Part shown: positions 1 through 6,623 of the stretch, in pieces
How positions within the stretch are numbered: the first letter of the stretch is position 1
Layout of the letters: every line of letters starts with the position of its first letter
From: CAZYSK01 sp964649415
GTDB taxonomy: Bacteria > Chloroflexota > Anaerolineae > B4-G1
Assembly: GCA_964649415.1 (NCBI GenBank)
Contig: CAZYSK010000109.1
Coordinates: forward strand, 1 to 16,699
Direction of reading: 5' to 3'
DNA: 16,699 bases
Position numbers and translations under genes: made by a program
Notes under the pieces: model-generated
The model's database searches: none
Seen by the model: only the letters and a program-made list of their open reading frames with translations
What the model was told of the DNA's origin: nothing

Positions 1-59
1 CGAACGCCTGCCCCCGTTTTCCTCACCCCTTTGTCCCCTCCGTGATACGCTCACGCCGT

Positions 60-602
60 CTAGCTTGTCTGGATTGTCAGTTCCCCGGCGAAGACGTCGA
101 ACGCAGCCCGGTTGTACAGGCAGAACACTACCCGCTCCAACCCCGTCTGCCCCTGCAGATACTCGATAGCCGCCCGCAGCATCACCCGCGCTGCCTCCTC
201 CATAGGGTAGCCAAAGATGCCTGTGCTGATCGCGGGCAGGGCGATGGACTTGAGTCCGTGCTCGTCGGCTACATGCAGCGCAGCGCGGACCGCCGAGGCC
301 AGCAGTTCTGCCTCGCGCGGCGCACCGCGATAGACCGGCCCTACGGCGTGGATGACGTAGCGGGCCTTCAGCCGCCCCCCGGAGGTGATGGCAGCCGAGC
401 CGGTGACCACAGGTCCATGCTGCCGCACCCAGGCGCTGCTCTCCCGCTGGATAAGAGGGCCACCCTTGCGGGAGATGACACCGGCCACGCCACCGCCGTG
501 GGCCAATCGCTCGTTGGCGGCGTTCACGATTGCGTCGGTGTCCAGCTCGGTGATGTCACCCTGTACCAATTCTAGCACTGCATGGTTGACCTGGATATGC
601 AC
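60..602 (-). CDS. Macro-domain protein (ADP-ribose-binding / de-ADP-ribosylating)
   Basis: A single macro domain of 180 residues, the usual length for the stand-alone family. Visible motifs are GDIT (D16), the IVNAAN adenine/ribose segment ending at N30, the phosphate-loop stretch HGGGVAG (35-41) and STGIFGYP (126-133). The HGGGVAG form resembles archaeal AF1521-like macro domains more than the GGGGVDG of MacroD types. Family members bind ADP-ribose, and many remove ADP-ribose from proteins or deacetylate O-acetyl-ADP-ribose; the exact substrate here is unknown. The GTG start at 602 is chosen because AGGAGG lies four bases upstream; a farther in-frame ATG at 650 has no such site and would overlap the end of truD. 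It lies 37 bp after truD on the same strand, so the two are probably co-transcribed. The family call is secure, the enzymatic activity inferred. Confidence 0.9.
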   Translation of the reverse strand: MHIQVNHAVLELVQGDITELDTDAIVNAANERLAHGGGVAGVISRKGGPLIQRESSAWVRQHGPVVTGSAAITSGGRLKARYVIHAVGPVYRGAPREAELLASAVRAALHVADEHGLKSIALPAISTGIFGYPMEEAARVMLRAAIEYLQGQTGLERVVFCLYNRAAFDVFAGELTIQTS

Positions 603-639
603 AAGACCTCCTGGAATCACGGCATGTGGGACATGGGAA

Positions 640-2085
640 TCACGCGTCACCGCCCGGACGCACGATCGATCCCTGCAAAGTCTTGATCACCAGCGTCGCG
701 TAGCTACCTCGCGGGAGGGTGAAGGTGAGGGTGAGCTTGTGCCGCCCGGGGAAGTGCTCGTCAGACTCGGGATGCGAGACAGACGCGTCTTGGGGGAAGA
801 GGATCAGCCTGCGTCTCCCCTTGGACAGGTAGGCGCGCTTCAGAATACGCGCCTTGAGGTCGCTCAATACCAAGCCCTCCCCGGCCAACACCTGCGCGAC
901 GATCTCCGCCTGCGCAGGGTCATCGTAGACGGCGCGGTAAGAAGGAAGCGGGACTGTGACATCGGTGCCGAGAAGCGCGGACCACGCGCCATCGGAATGG
1001 CGCCTTTTGTAGGATGATGGTGCACCATCGGAATGGCGCCTTTTGTAGGATGATGGTGCGCCACCGGAATGGCGCCTTTTGTAGGATGATGGTGCGCCAC
1101 CGGAATGGCGCCTTGTGTAGGATGATGGTGCACCATCGGAATGGCGCCTTGTGTAGGATGATGGTGCGCCATCGGAATGGCGCCTTATGTAAGATGATGG
1201 GGTGTGGTAGACGGGCAGCCGTTCGCCCGCGATCTCCAGGTAGCCAGGCGACTGCCCCAGTCGAGCCTCCAGGTAGCGCCCGACCACGCGGTTCCACAGC
1301 AGCGACTGGTAGGCCGACAGGTAGATACTCAGCAGCCGGCGATTGATCAGGTTGAGCGCCTTGCGGTAGTGTATGGCGCGCTCCTCTCCCTGGCTCGGCT
1401 CCGGCCCGGTCGAAACCTCGACTGGATGGTCACGCAGATACGTCAGGACCGAACGGTAGTTGGACGGGCGGGGCGCAGCCTCAAACAGCGCGCCCCAATC
1501 TCCCCAGTGATCGTTGGCGAAGGCTTTGAAATCCCGCACTCGGGTGGGATCGCCAACGAAGGGCCGGGTGAGATACACGTGTAGCGCGCCCTCGGCGTCG
1601 CGTCGCAGGATGCACCTGGCGATGTGATCCTCACCCGGAACGACCGAGCCGAAACGCTGCTGGTCGAAGTAGTTGGGCAGGCCAGACTGAGACACCTGAG
1701 CCAGCCTTCCCGGGATTTCCTTCACCTCATCATCTGACAAATCCCGCAGGGCAATCGTGAAGCAGTTGGCGACGATGTCGGCAGGCGTAAGGGGGCGCTG
1801 GCTGCGGCCCAGGAACTCGGCATCGAAGCCATCGCCGCTCAAGCGGGGGGGACCGGCACCGCGCACCGCGATGTACTGCACCGTGATGGCATCCTTGTCC
1901 TTCAGCGCCGGGAATATGACGTCCGACTGGGGCACATTCAATGCCCGCGCAATCTGCGCCCGCACCCGCAACGCCGCCACACCACGCTTGCGCAGCCGGT
2001 ACACAGCAAAGCCGCCATGGGAGGCAAACCGCAACTGCATCTGCTCCTCGACGGCGAAATCCTTGGGTCGAAACTTGTAGCGCAT
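640..2085 (-). CDS. truD: tRNA pseudouridine synthase D with an in-frame 36-bp repeat insert
   Basis: TruD isomerises uridine to pseudouridine in tRNA (position 13 in E. coli). The 481-residue product has the family signature FPALKDKDA, with the predicted catalytic aspartate D63, and the conserved NYFDQQRFGS segment. The ATG at 2085 is chosen: it has GGAG at good spacing, and a consensus promoter (TTGACA, 17 bp, TATACT) lies at 2102-2130, so the upstream TTG/ATG codons at 2130 and 2124 fall within the promoter. Residues about 295-367 are encoded by six 36-bp tandem repeats (12-residue period, core SSYxRRHSDGAP) lying between the VYHTP segment and the conserved VPLPSY region, presumably a surface loop. 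Without them the protein would be about 409 residues, normal for the archaeal-like branch. The macro-domain gene follows. Activity with the insert is inferred because the catalytic motifs are intact. Confidence 0.92.
   Translation of the reverse strand: MRYKFRPKDFAVEEQMQLRFASHGGFAVYRLRKRGVAALRVRAQIARALNVPQSDVIFPALKDKDAITVQYIAVRGAGPPRLSGDGFDAEFLGRSQRPLTPADIVANCFTIALRDLSDDEVKEIPGRLAQVSQSGLPNYFDQQRFGSVVPGEDHIARCILRRDAEGALHVYLTRPFVGDPTRVRDFKAFANDHWGDWGALFEAAPRPSNYRSVLTYLRDHPVEVSTGPEPSQGEERAIHYRKALNLINRRLLSIYLSAYQSLLWNRVVGRYLEARLGQSPGYLEIAGERLPVYHTPSSYIRRHSDGAPSSYTRRHSDGAPSSYTRRHSGGAPSSYKRRHSGGAPSSYKRRHSDGAPSSYKRRHSDGAWSALLGTDVTVPLPSYRAVYDDPAQAEIVAQVLAGEGLVLSDLKARILKRAYLSKGRRRLILFPQDASVSHPESDEHFPGRHKLTLTFTLPRGSYATLVIKTLQGSIVRPGGDA
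986..1201 (+). repeat. Six 36-bp tandem repeats inside truD
   Basis: Six head-to-tail copies of exactly 36 bp begin at 986, 1022, 1058, 1094, 1130 and 1166. Each holds the imperfect palindrome GCGCCATCGGAATGGCGC followed by an 18-bp spacer containing CTTTTGTAGGATGATGG or a close variant. Copies 2 and 5 have GCACCAT and copies 3 and 4 have GCGCCAC as left arm. Copies 4-6 differ at the spacer position CTT(T/G/A)TGTA. The unit is a multiple of three, so truD stays in frame on the opposite strand. A second array of the same family lies in the ligase gene at 4583-4654. Confidence 0.97.
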
Positions 2086-2101
2086 CGGAATCTCCAGCGC
2101 C

Positions 2102-2130
2102 AGTATACGAGGGAACTGGTCCATTGTCAA
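2102..2130 (-). promoter_or_regulatory. Sigma-A-type promoter of truD-macro
   Basis: On the minus strand, TTGACA (2125-2130) is followed after exactly 17 bp by TATACT (2102-2107). Transcription would begin near 2095, leaving a leader of about 10 nt that contains GGAG before the ATG at 2085. This is a near-perfect vegetative promoter and it fixes the truD start codon. Confidence 0.8.
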
Positions 2131-2262
2131 CGCACGTGCGCGATGTTAACCCATTTCTAATGCGCCGTTCATACTCCTCTTACACTCCCATGGTATCCTC
2201 ACACTGAGTACCAGACGAATTAGAGCAATGAAGCACATAATCTTGTTGTCGCAGGGGTGGAT

Positions 2263-3381
2263 ATGAAAAGCTCGTTTCGGATTGCCCGGTTCAAGGGTAT
2301 AGACATCCGCGTACACATCACGTTCGCACTGGTGTTGATCTGGGCAGCGCTGGACTGGGGCGTATGGCGCGGGCGAGGACTGGAGGGAGCGCTCTATGGC
2401 CTCGTCTTGACCAGTTTGCTGTTCGTGTTCGTGACGCTGCACGAGATAGGACACAGCCTGGTGGCGCGGCACTACGGCGTCGCCGTGCGCGACATCACGC
2501 TGTTGCCCATTGGCGGGATGGCGCGAATCGAAGGCGAAATGTCGCGACCGGCCCACGAATTCTGGATGGCGCTGGCCGGTCCGGCGGTCAACGTCGCGTT
2601 TGCGGCCGTTCTGGGTGCTGTCGCGATACCTATCCTGGGTTGGCGCTCACTTAGCGGCTGGAGCGCGCTGTTGAGCCGGCTGAACGGGCTCAACTTCGAG
2701 AGACTGTTGGTGGACCTGGTTATCGCGAACGTCGGTCTGGCTGTTTTCAACCTGCTGCCCGCCTTCCCGATGGACGGTGGCCGGGTGCTGCGGGCGTTCC
2801 TGGCATCGCGAATCGGCGAACTAGAGGCAACCCGCATCGCCGTGCGTGTCGGGCAGGGCCTGGCTGTACTGCTGGGCCTGGGCGGTATACTGGGCGGCGG
2901 TTTCAACCTGATGCTGATCGCGTTGTTCATCTTCTCCGGTGGGGAGCAAGAGTGGCGCGCGACTCAGGTGAAGACTGCCCTGCGCGGTGTACCTGCCTCA
3001 GCGGCGCTGACGCGCGGCGGAGTGATGCTCGCACCCGACGACCCGCTGGCGCGCGCAATTGACGTCACATTGCGCGGCCACCAGACGGACTTCGCGGTCT
3101 TCCAGCAGGGGCACCTCGTGGGCGTGCTCACACGTGAGAACATCGCAGAGGGATTCCAGCGCCACGGTCCGCAAGTACCCGTGGCGCACGTGATGCGCAC
3201 CGACTTCCCCGTGGCACAGTCCAATGAGACGCTGCTCGATCTCCAGCGGAAGATGGAGACCAGCGGCAGCTCGGCGATCACGGTAGTCGAAGGGGGGCGC
3301 TTCCTGGGCCTGGTGACGATGGAAGGCCTCCGCAGGGCACTGCAACGGTTCGCTTCGCAGTGGCGCCCCGTGAACGCCTAG
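2263..3381 (+). CDS. Site-2 protease (M50 family) with C-terminal CBS pair
   Basis: A membrane zinc metalloprotease of 372 residues, similar to the SpoIVFB/S2P group that cuts substrates within the membrane. The zinc motif HEIGH is at 60-64 (E61 catalytic), and the third-ligand motif NLLPAFPMDGGR places D171 in the second core helix. Hydrophobic segments lie near 16-33, 42-60, 102-126, 148-166 and 198-225. Residues about 245-365 form two CBS modules, which in this subfamily usually bind adenine nucleotides and may couple cleavage to energy state. The ATG at 2263 is preferred over the GTG at 2257 because AGGGG is five bases upstream of the ATG and overlaps the GTG. The gene is divergent from truD across about 180 bp and convergent with the DUF4230 gene. 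The substrate is unknown; no anti-sigma factor gene is adjacent. Confidence 0.93.
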   Translation: MKSSFRIARFKGIDIRVHITFALVLIWAALDWGVWRGRGLEGALYGLVLTSLLFVFVTLHEIGHSLVARHYGVAVRDITLLPIGGMARIEGEMSRPAHEFWMALAGPAVNVAFAAVLGAVAIPILGWRSLSGWSALLSRLNGLNFERLLVDLVIANVGLAVFNLLPAFPMDGGRVLRAFLASRIGELEATRIAVRVGQGLAVLLGLGGILGGGFNLMLIALFIFSGGEQEWRATQVKTALRGVPASAALTRGGVMLAPDDPLARAIDVTLRGHQTDFAVFQQGHLVGVLTRENIAEGFQRHGPQVPVAHVMRTDFPVAQSNETLLDLQRKMETSGSSAITVVEGGRFLGLVTMEGLRRALQRFASQWRPVNA

Positions 3382-3406
3382 CCGAGTAGACGCGTACAAG
3401 AGAGAT

Positions 3407-3436
3407 AACCGGCGGGCCTCAGGAGGCCCGCCGGTT
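3407..3436. terminator. Intergenic hairpin terminator between convergent genes
   Basis: A perfect 13-bp stem (3407-3419 pairing with 3424-3436) with the four-base loop CAGG lies 25 bp after the M50 protease stop. Only three T residues end the stem on the plus strand, so it is GC-strong but U-poor. It may also serve the DUF4230 operon arriving from the other side. Confidence 0.75.
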
Positions 3437-3581
3437 TCCGCATGCGCGGCGTGGAACAACAAAGCGGGAACCAATCGCTCCCGACCGTCGGCCCGACCGC
3501 CCATGGGTCGGCACCGGCATCGGCGACGCCCGCTGGCAGCGCAGGGGCGTGCCGCCAGCGCTCGGCGCTACAGCAGATAGG

Positions 3582-4322
3582 CTACGGCGCAGCGGTTGGC
3601 GTTGTCTCAGGGACGGACGTGGCGGGCACCTGCGCAAAGATAACCTGCTGGAAGCCTAGAGCCAGGATGAGCTGCCGCACATAGGACTCGGCGTTCCGCT
3701 GGGCCATGTCCAGGATACCGTCCTCCAGAGCCGCGTTCAGAATCTCCTGCTCTGCCGCTCGACGGGCTTCCGTTTCCAGCGCCGGGTTCATGCCAATCAG
3801 CCCCGTGTCCCGGTCTACCACGTAGGATTTCTGATTGTCCAGGTCAACGACGAGCACCTCAGCCTGCGGCAGCGTCACGACCACCGTGCCCTCTTCAGCG
3901 ATGATGATGTCCCCTTCCCCCATCTTGGCCAGGTCCACGCCCGCGATAACCTGACCGTGGGCAACCAGGATCAGCCGGTCGCCGAAGAGGAAAGAGAACC
4001 CTCCCTGCCCCGATTCAGCGGTGATGACCTTCTCAATGGTGTACGAGGCTGTCTCCATGCGGCTGAGGCTGCGCACCTGGTGGACGATAGTGATTGGGTC
4101 CGGGATGATCGTGGGCGTGGGATTCGTGATCTCCGCGAATTGCTCCTCCAGCACCCGCTCAGCTTCCTCCAACGGCTGTGCCAGCTTCCGGATCGAGCCA
4201 AACACGATCAGCCCGCCACCGACGAGAGCGAACAGGATCAGCAACAGGATGACGGTGTTAAGATTGAATCTCGATCCGGAGTCTGGGTCAGGGCGGATTG
4301 TCTCAATCCGTTTATGGTTCAT
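3582..4322 (-). CDS. DUF4230 membrane-anchored protein
   Basis: A 246-residue protein with one N-terminal membrane segment (about 21-43), a short helical stretch (LEEAERVLEEQF), a PT-rich linker, and a DUF4230-like domain (about 75-230) that starts at IVHQVRSLSRMETASYTIEKVI and includes the strand-rich core EGTVVVTLPQAEVL. DUF4230 has no established biochemical function; its N-terminus suggests an extracytoplasmic domain held at the membrane. The ATG at 4322 is chosen because AAGGAG lies eight bases upstream; it overlaps the ligase stop codon by 11 bp, a sign of translational coupling. It is the last gene of the three-gene envelope operon. The C-terminal tail (VPATSVPETTPTAAP) is low-complexity. 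The family call is good, the role unknown. Confidence 0.82.
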   Translation of the reverse strand: MNHKRIETIRPDPDSGSRFNLNTVILLLILFALVGGGLIVFGSIRKLAQPLEEAERVLEEQFAEITNPTPTIIPDPITIVHQVRSLSRMETASYTIEKVITAESGQGGFSFLFGDRLILVAHGQVIAGVDLAKMGEGDIIIAEEGTVVVTLPQAEVLVVDLDNQKSYVVDRDTGLIGMNPALETEARRAAEQEILNAALEDGILDMAQRNAESYVRQLILALGFQQVIFAQVPATSVPETTPTAAP

Positions 4323-6600
4323 CGGTCTCACTCCTTGCCAAGCATTGCATCACACCCAACGTCAAGAAGAAGACGAAGGCCAGGTCAATCACGAAATAGG
4401 CGGTATCTGCCAAACCGTGCGCCACGAAGTTCACCATGGAAGCCATAAGGCCCAGGGCCAGGGCACGGCCATCGCGGACATCGCGGACATTGGCGGTGCG
4501 TCCGTCCGTGCGTCTGCGGACATCATGCCAGCAAGATGCTGGCGGTCCGTCAGTCGTGCGTCCGGGGTTGACCGGCCAGCGCGCCGTCATCTTCACAGGG
4601 GCGCCATTCTGATGACGCCCCGCCACCTTCACAAAGGCGCCATTCCGATGGCGCAGCGGGAGCGCCAAACGCCAGAAACCGATCTGCAGGACGAGCCCAG
4701 CCACCACGCCACACAGGCCCAGCCGGCAGCCATAGTCCAGAAGTGCGTTGTGCGGGTGGGAAAGGTTGGGCTCCTGCCAGGCAGCAGGCATGATGTAACG
4801 GCCACGGTACTGATACAAGAAGTTGTCCAACCCCACGCCGAGCCACGCATGGTCGCGAAACATCAGCCAGGACGAACGCCAGAGTTGAAGGCGGAAGAAC
4901 GTGGTGCCACTGTGGACGTCGAACAGATGCGCGAAGCGGGGCGTGTGAAGCAGCGGGATGGCGGCCAGTGCGGCCACGGCCACCGCTCCCACCGAGGCCC
5001 AGGACCACGGCCGGCCCGCCAATAGGCCCAGCGCCAACAATGACAGGGGAACACCCAGAATCAGCGCCCCCTTGGAGAAACTGAGCAATATAGCCAACCC
5101 GACAGGGATCAGGGCCACACCATAGGCGACGCGACGTGGCGTAGCAGTGCCGAACAGCGCGACGGCCAGCAACACGGGCAGCGCCCGTCCCAGGTAGAGC
5201 GCCGCGTTGTTCGGCGAGCCATACACCGAGCGCAGGCGGCGGAACCCCTGTTCGGCAGTGATGATATTCACGCCGAGGCCATATTGCACCAGCCCAATGA
5301 GCGCCACGACAAGCGCTCCCACCACGAACAAGTCCACGATACGCCACACCGCCCTGCCCTCCAGACGGCTCGTGCGCACCATCAGGTAGACCAGGACCGG
5401 CTCTAGCACAACCAGGCGGAATTCCCGCAAGGCGACGTGGCGGTACTCGGCGACGAACAATGAGGCCACAGCGACCAGCAAGAAGAAAACGACGGCCACG
5501 TCGAGAGACGATGCCGGATGCCCCCTGCCTGTTGCTTCTTGCCTCTTGCCTCCTGCCTCTTGCCTCTTACGCCACCGGGCATACCACCTCCCGATCTGCC
5601 TGATGCCCCAGGAGAACGCACACAGGAGGGTGAGAATCTCCGCCAGCGTGAAGGCCTTGCCAAACAGGGGGCGGGGGTGCAGATAGAACGGCACCGTTGC
5701 AGCGATAAGCGCCAGCCCCAGGTCGAGACGGAGGAGGACAAGCGCAGCCAGCACCAGGCCTCCGGCAATCATGAGCGGAAGCGAAGGTGAAAAATAGAAC
5801 ACGCCGAGAGCGGCCAGCATAAGGACGAGTGTCGCGGAACGTGCTGCCGGATGCTGGATGACGAGCGCTACACGTCCCCCGCCTCCCGCTTCTTGCCTCC
5901 TGCCCCCTGCCTCATCCTTCCTGCCCCCTGTCCCCCACGCCTTGCTGCGTCTCCTTGTCTCCGTGTCGCCTTGTCCCCTTGTCTCCGCGTCCCCCGGCCC
6001 CCATACCCTTTGGCCGATCGGGCGCACTCCCCACCAGAACATGCCCCCCAAGCAGACGACACCCAGCGCCAGCAGCCCCGCCAATGCCCGGTGGTGCAGG
6101 GTCGTGTCCGGCGCGCGGCTGACACGCCACCCAACCAACGGCCACTGATCCCATCCCCGCTCGGCGGCAACCAGCGCCTCGTGTGGCCCATCGTCCAAAC
6201 CGGCAGCGACGGGTATCGTAGCCACCTCAGGCTCACGGTCGGGCGAGGTGAGCACAAGATAGGCGTTGCTTCCATCCCAGGGCAAGCGATTGGCGGGCCT
6301 GCCGTCCACACTGACGAAGAAATAGCCTCGGTAATCACCACGCCTTACCCGCAGCGCGAGGTCCGTGCCTTCGAAGGGAATCGTGACCCGCTCGGTGCCA
6401 GCCTGGCTGGGATCAGCACCCAACTCCGAGAACTCCCAGTTCCCCGCCCAATCGGCCTCGCCGGAGAGCGGCGTGTAGTACGCAGCAACCGCCTGGGAGA
6501 GTGCGCGCCGCCTGGCGAACAGCACCACACCAATAAGCAGCGCGCTGATCACAAAGCCAATCAGGCACACGAGGGTCAAGACTCTTGAACGGTGACTCAC
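4312..6600 (-). CDS. O-antigen-ligase-like (Wzy_C) polytopic membrane protein with three repeat-derived inserts
   Basis: About 762 residues. After an N-terminal membrane helix comes an extracytoplasmic beta-rich domain (about 30-165), then many hydrophobic helices and the HPHNALLDYGCRLG motif near residue 612, typical of O-antigen ligase/polymerase (Wzy_C) proteins, which transfer or polymerise lipid-linked glycans. The true acceptor is unknown; if the host is Chloroflexota, classical LPS is unlikely, so an exopolysaccharide or glycoprotein role is plausible. Three segments are repeat-derived and charged: residues about 199-243, 342-361 and 649-707, all between predicted helices. GTG at 6600 is favoured because GGGAGG lies just upstream; GTG at 6630 is possible and would overlap the lipoprotein stop. 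It lies second in the operon, between the lipoprotein and DUF4230 genes. The family call is sound, substrate unresolved. Confidence 0.85.
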   Translation of the reverse strand: MSHRSRVLTLVCLIGFVISALLIGVVLFARRRALSQAVAAYYTPLSGEADWAGNWEFSELGADPSQAGTERVTIPFEGTDLALRVRRGDYRGYFFVSVDGRPANRLPWDGSNAYLVLTSPDREPEVATIPVAAGLDDGPHEALVAAERGWDQWPLVGWRVSRAPDTTLHHRALAGLLALGVVCLGGMFWWGVRPIGQRVWGPGDAETRGQGDTETRRRSKAWGTGGRKDEAGGRRQEAGGGGRVALVIQHPAARSATLVLMLAALGVFYFSPSLPLMIAGGLVLAALVLLRLDLGLALIAATVPFYLHPRPLFGKAFTLAEILTLLCAFSWGIRQIGRWYARWRKRQEAGGKRQEATGRGHPASSLDVAVVFFLLVAVASLFVAEYRHVALREFRLVVLEPVLVYLMVRTSRLEGRAVWRIVDLFVVGALVVALIGLVQYGLGVNIITAEQGFRRLRSVYGSPNNAALYLGRALPVLLAVALFGTATPRRVAYGVALIPVGLAILLSFSKGALILGVPLSLLALGLLAGRPWSWASVGAVAVAALAAIPLLHTPRFAHLFDVHSGTTFFRLQLWRSSWLMFRDHAWLGVGLDNFLYQYRGRYIMPAAWQEPNLSHPHNALLDYGCRLGLCGVVAGLVLQIGFWRLALPLRHRNGAFVKVAGRHQNGAPVKMTARWPVNPGRTTDGPPASCWHDVRRRTDGRTANVRDVRDGRALALGLMASMVNFVAHGLADTAYFVIDLAFVFFLTLGVMQCLARSETDEP
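4478..4563. repeat. GTCCGC/GACGCACG repeat stretch with AGATGCTGG palindrome
   Basis: On the minus strand this stretch contains repeated GTCCGCGAT, GGACGCACG and GTCCGCAGACGCACG words. It includes the inverted repeat GCCAGCA-TCT-TGCTGGC (4527-4543, seven-base arms). The 15-mer GTCCGCAGACGCACG (4507-4521 on minus) recurs exactly at 7656-7670 on plus, inside the lipoprotein gene. It encodes the arginine/aspartate-rich part of the third ligase insert. Confidence 0.75.
4583..4654 (-). repeat. Two 36-bp repeats of the truD-array family
   Basis: On the minus strand, two head-to-tail 36-bp units run 4654-4619 and 4618-4583. The first shares its leading 22 bases exactly with unit 1 of the truD array, including the full palindrome GCGCCATCGGAATGGCGC. 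The second is diverged (GCGTCATCAGAATGGCGC). Here the palindromic unit reads along the coding strand, giving RHRNGAFVKVAG and RHQNGAPVKMTA, whereas in truD the complement is coding. Confidence 0.92.
5516..5572. repeat. Pyrimidine-rich CTTGCCTC repeat inside the ligase gene
   Basis: The plus strand has tandem-like TTGCCTC/TCCTGCC heptamers with almost no purines except G at regular spacing. It encodes RKRQEAGGKRQEATGRG on the minus strand, between two hydrophobic helices. It shares GCTTCTTGCCTC exactly with the second tract at 5888-5899, so both derive from one repeat type. Confidence 0.8.
5872..6004. repeat. Composite pyrimidine-rich repeat inside the ligase gene
   Basis: Two blocks adjoin: CTTCTTGCCTCCTGCC-type heptamers (5876-5934) and CTTGTCTCC/CTTGTCCCC-type words (5940-5995). 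On the coding strand they give GDAETRGQGDTETRRR and a GGRRQEAGGGG-like run. Similar GACAAGGGGACAAGG-type words are known as short tandem repeats in cyanobacteria and other bacteria. It interrupts the link between the N-terminal extracytoplasmic domain with its following helix and the main polytopic core. Confidence 0.8.
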
Positions 6601-6623
6601 CAACCCTCCCGCATCCACACGCC

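Noticed and set aside
986..1201. CRISPR array (36-bp palindromic repeats)
   Set aside because: Units are directly head-to-tail with no unique spacers; the whole 36 bp repeats, and the array is translated as part of truD. No cas genes are near.
1014..1346. Separate small repeat protein (HHRNGAFCRMM type) on the plus strand
   Set aside because: It arises from the open frame of the repeat array antisense to truD; no ribosome site or promoter was seen, and truD motifs on the other strand are clearly real.
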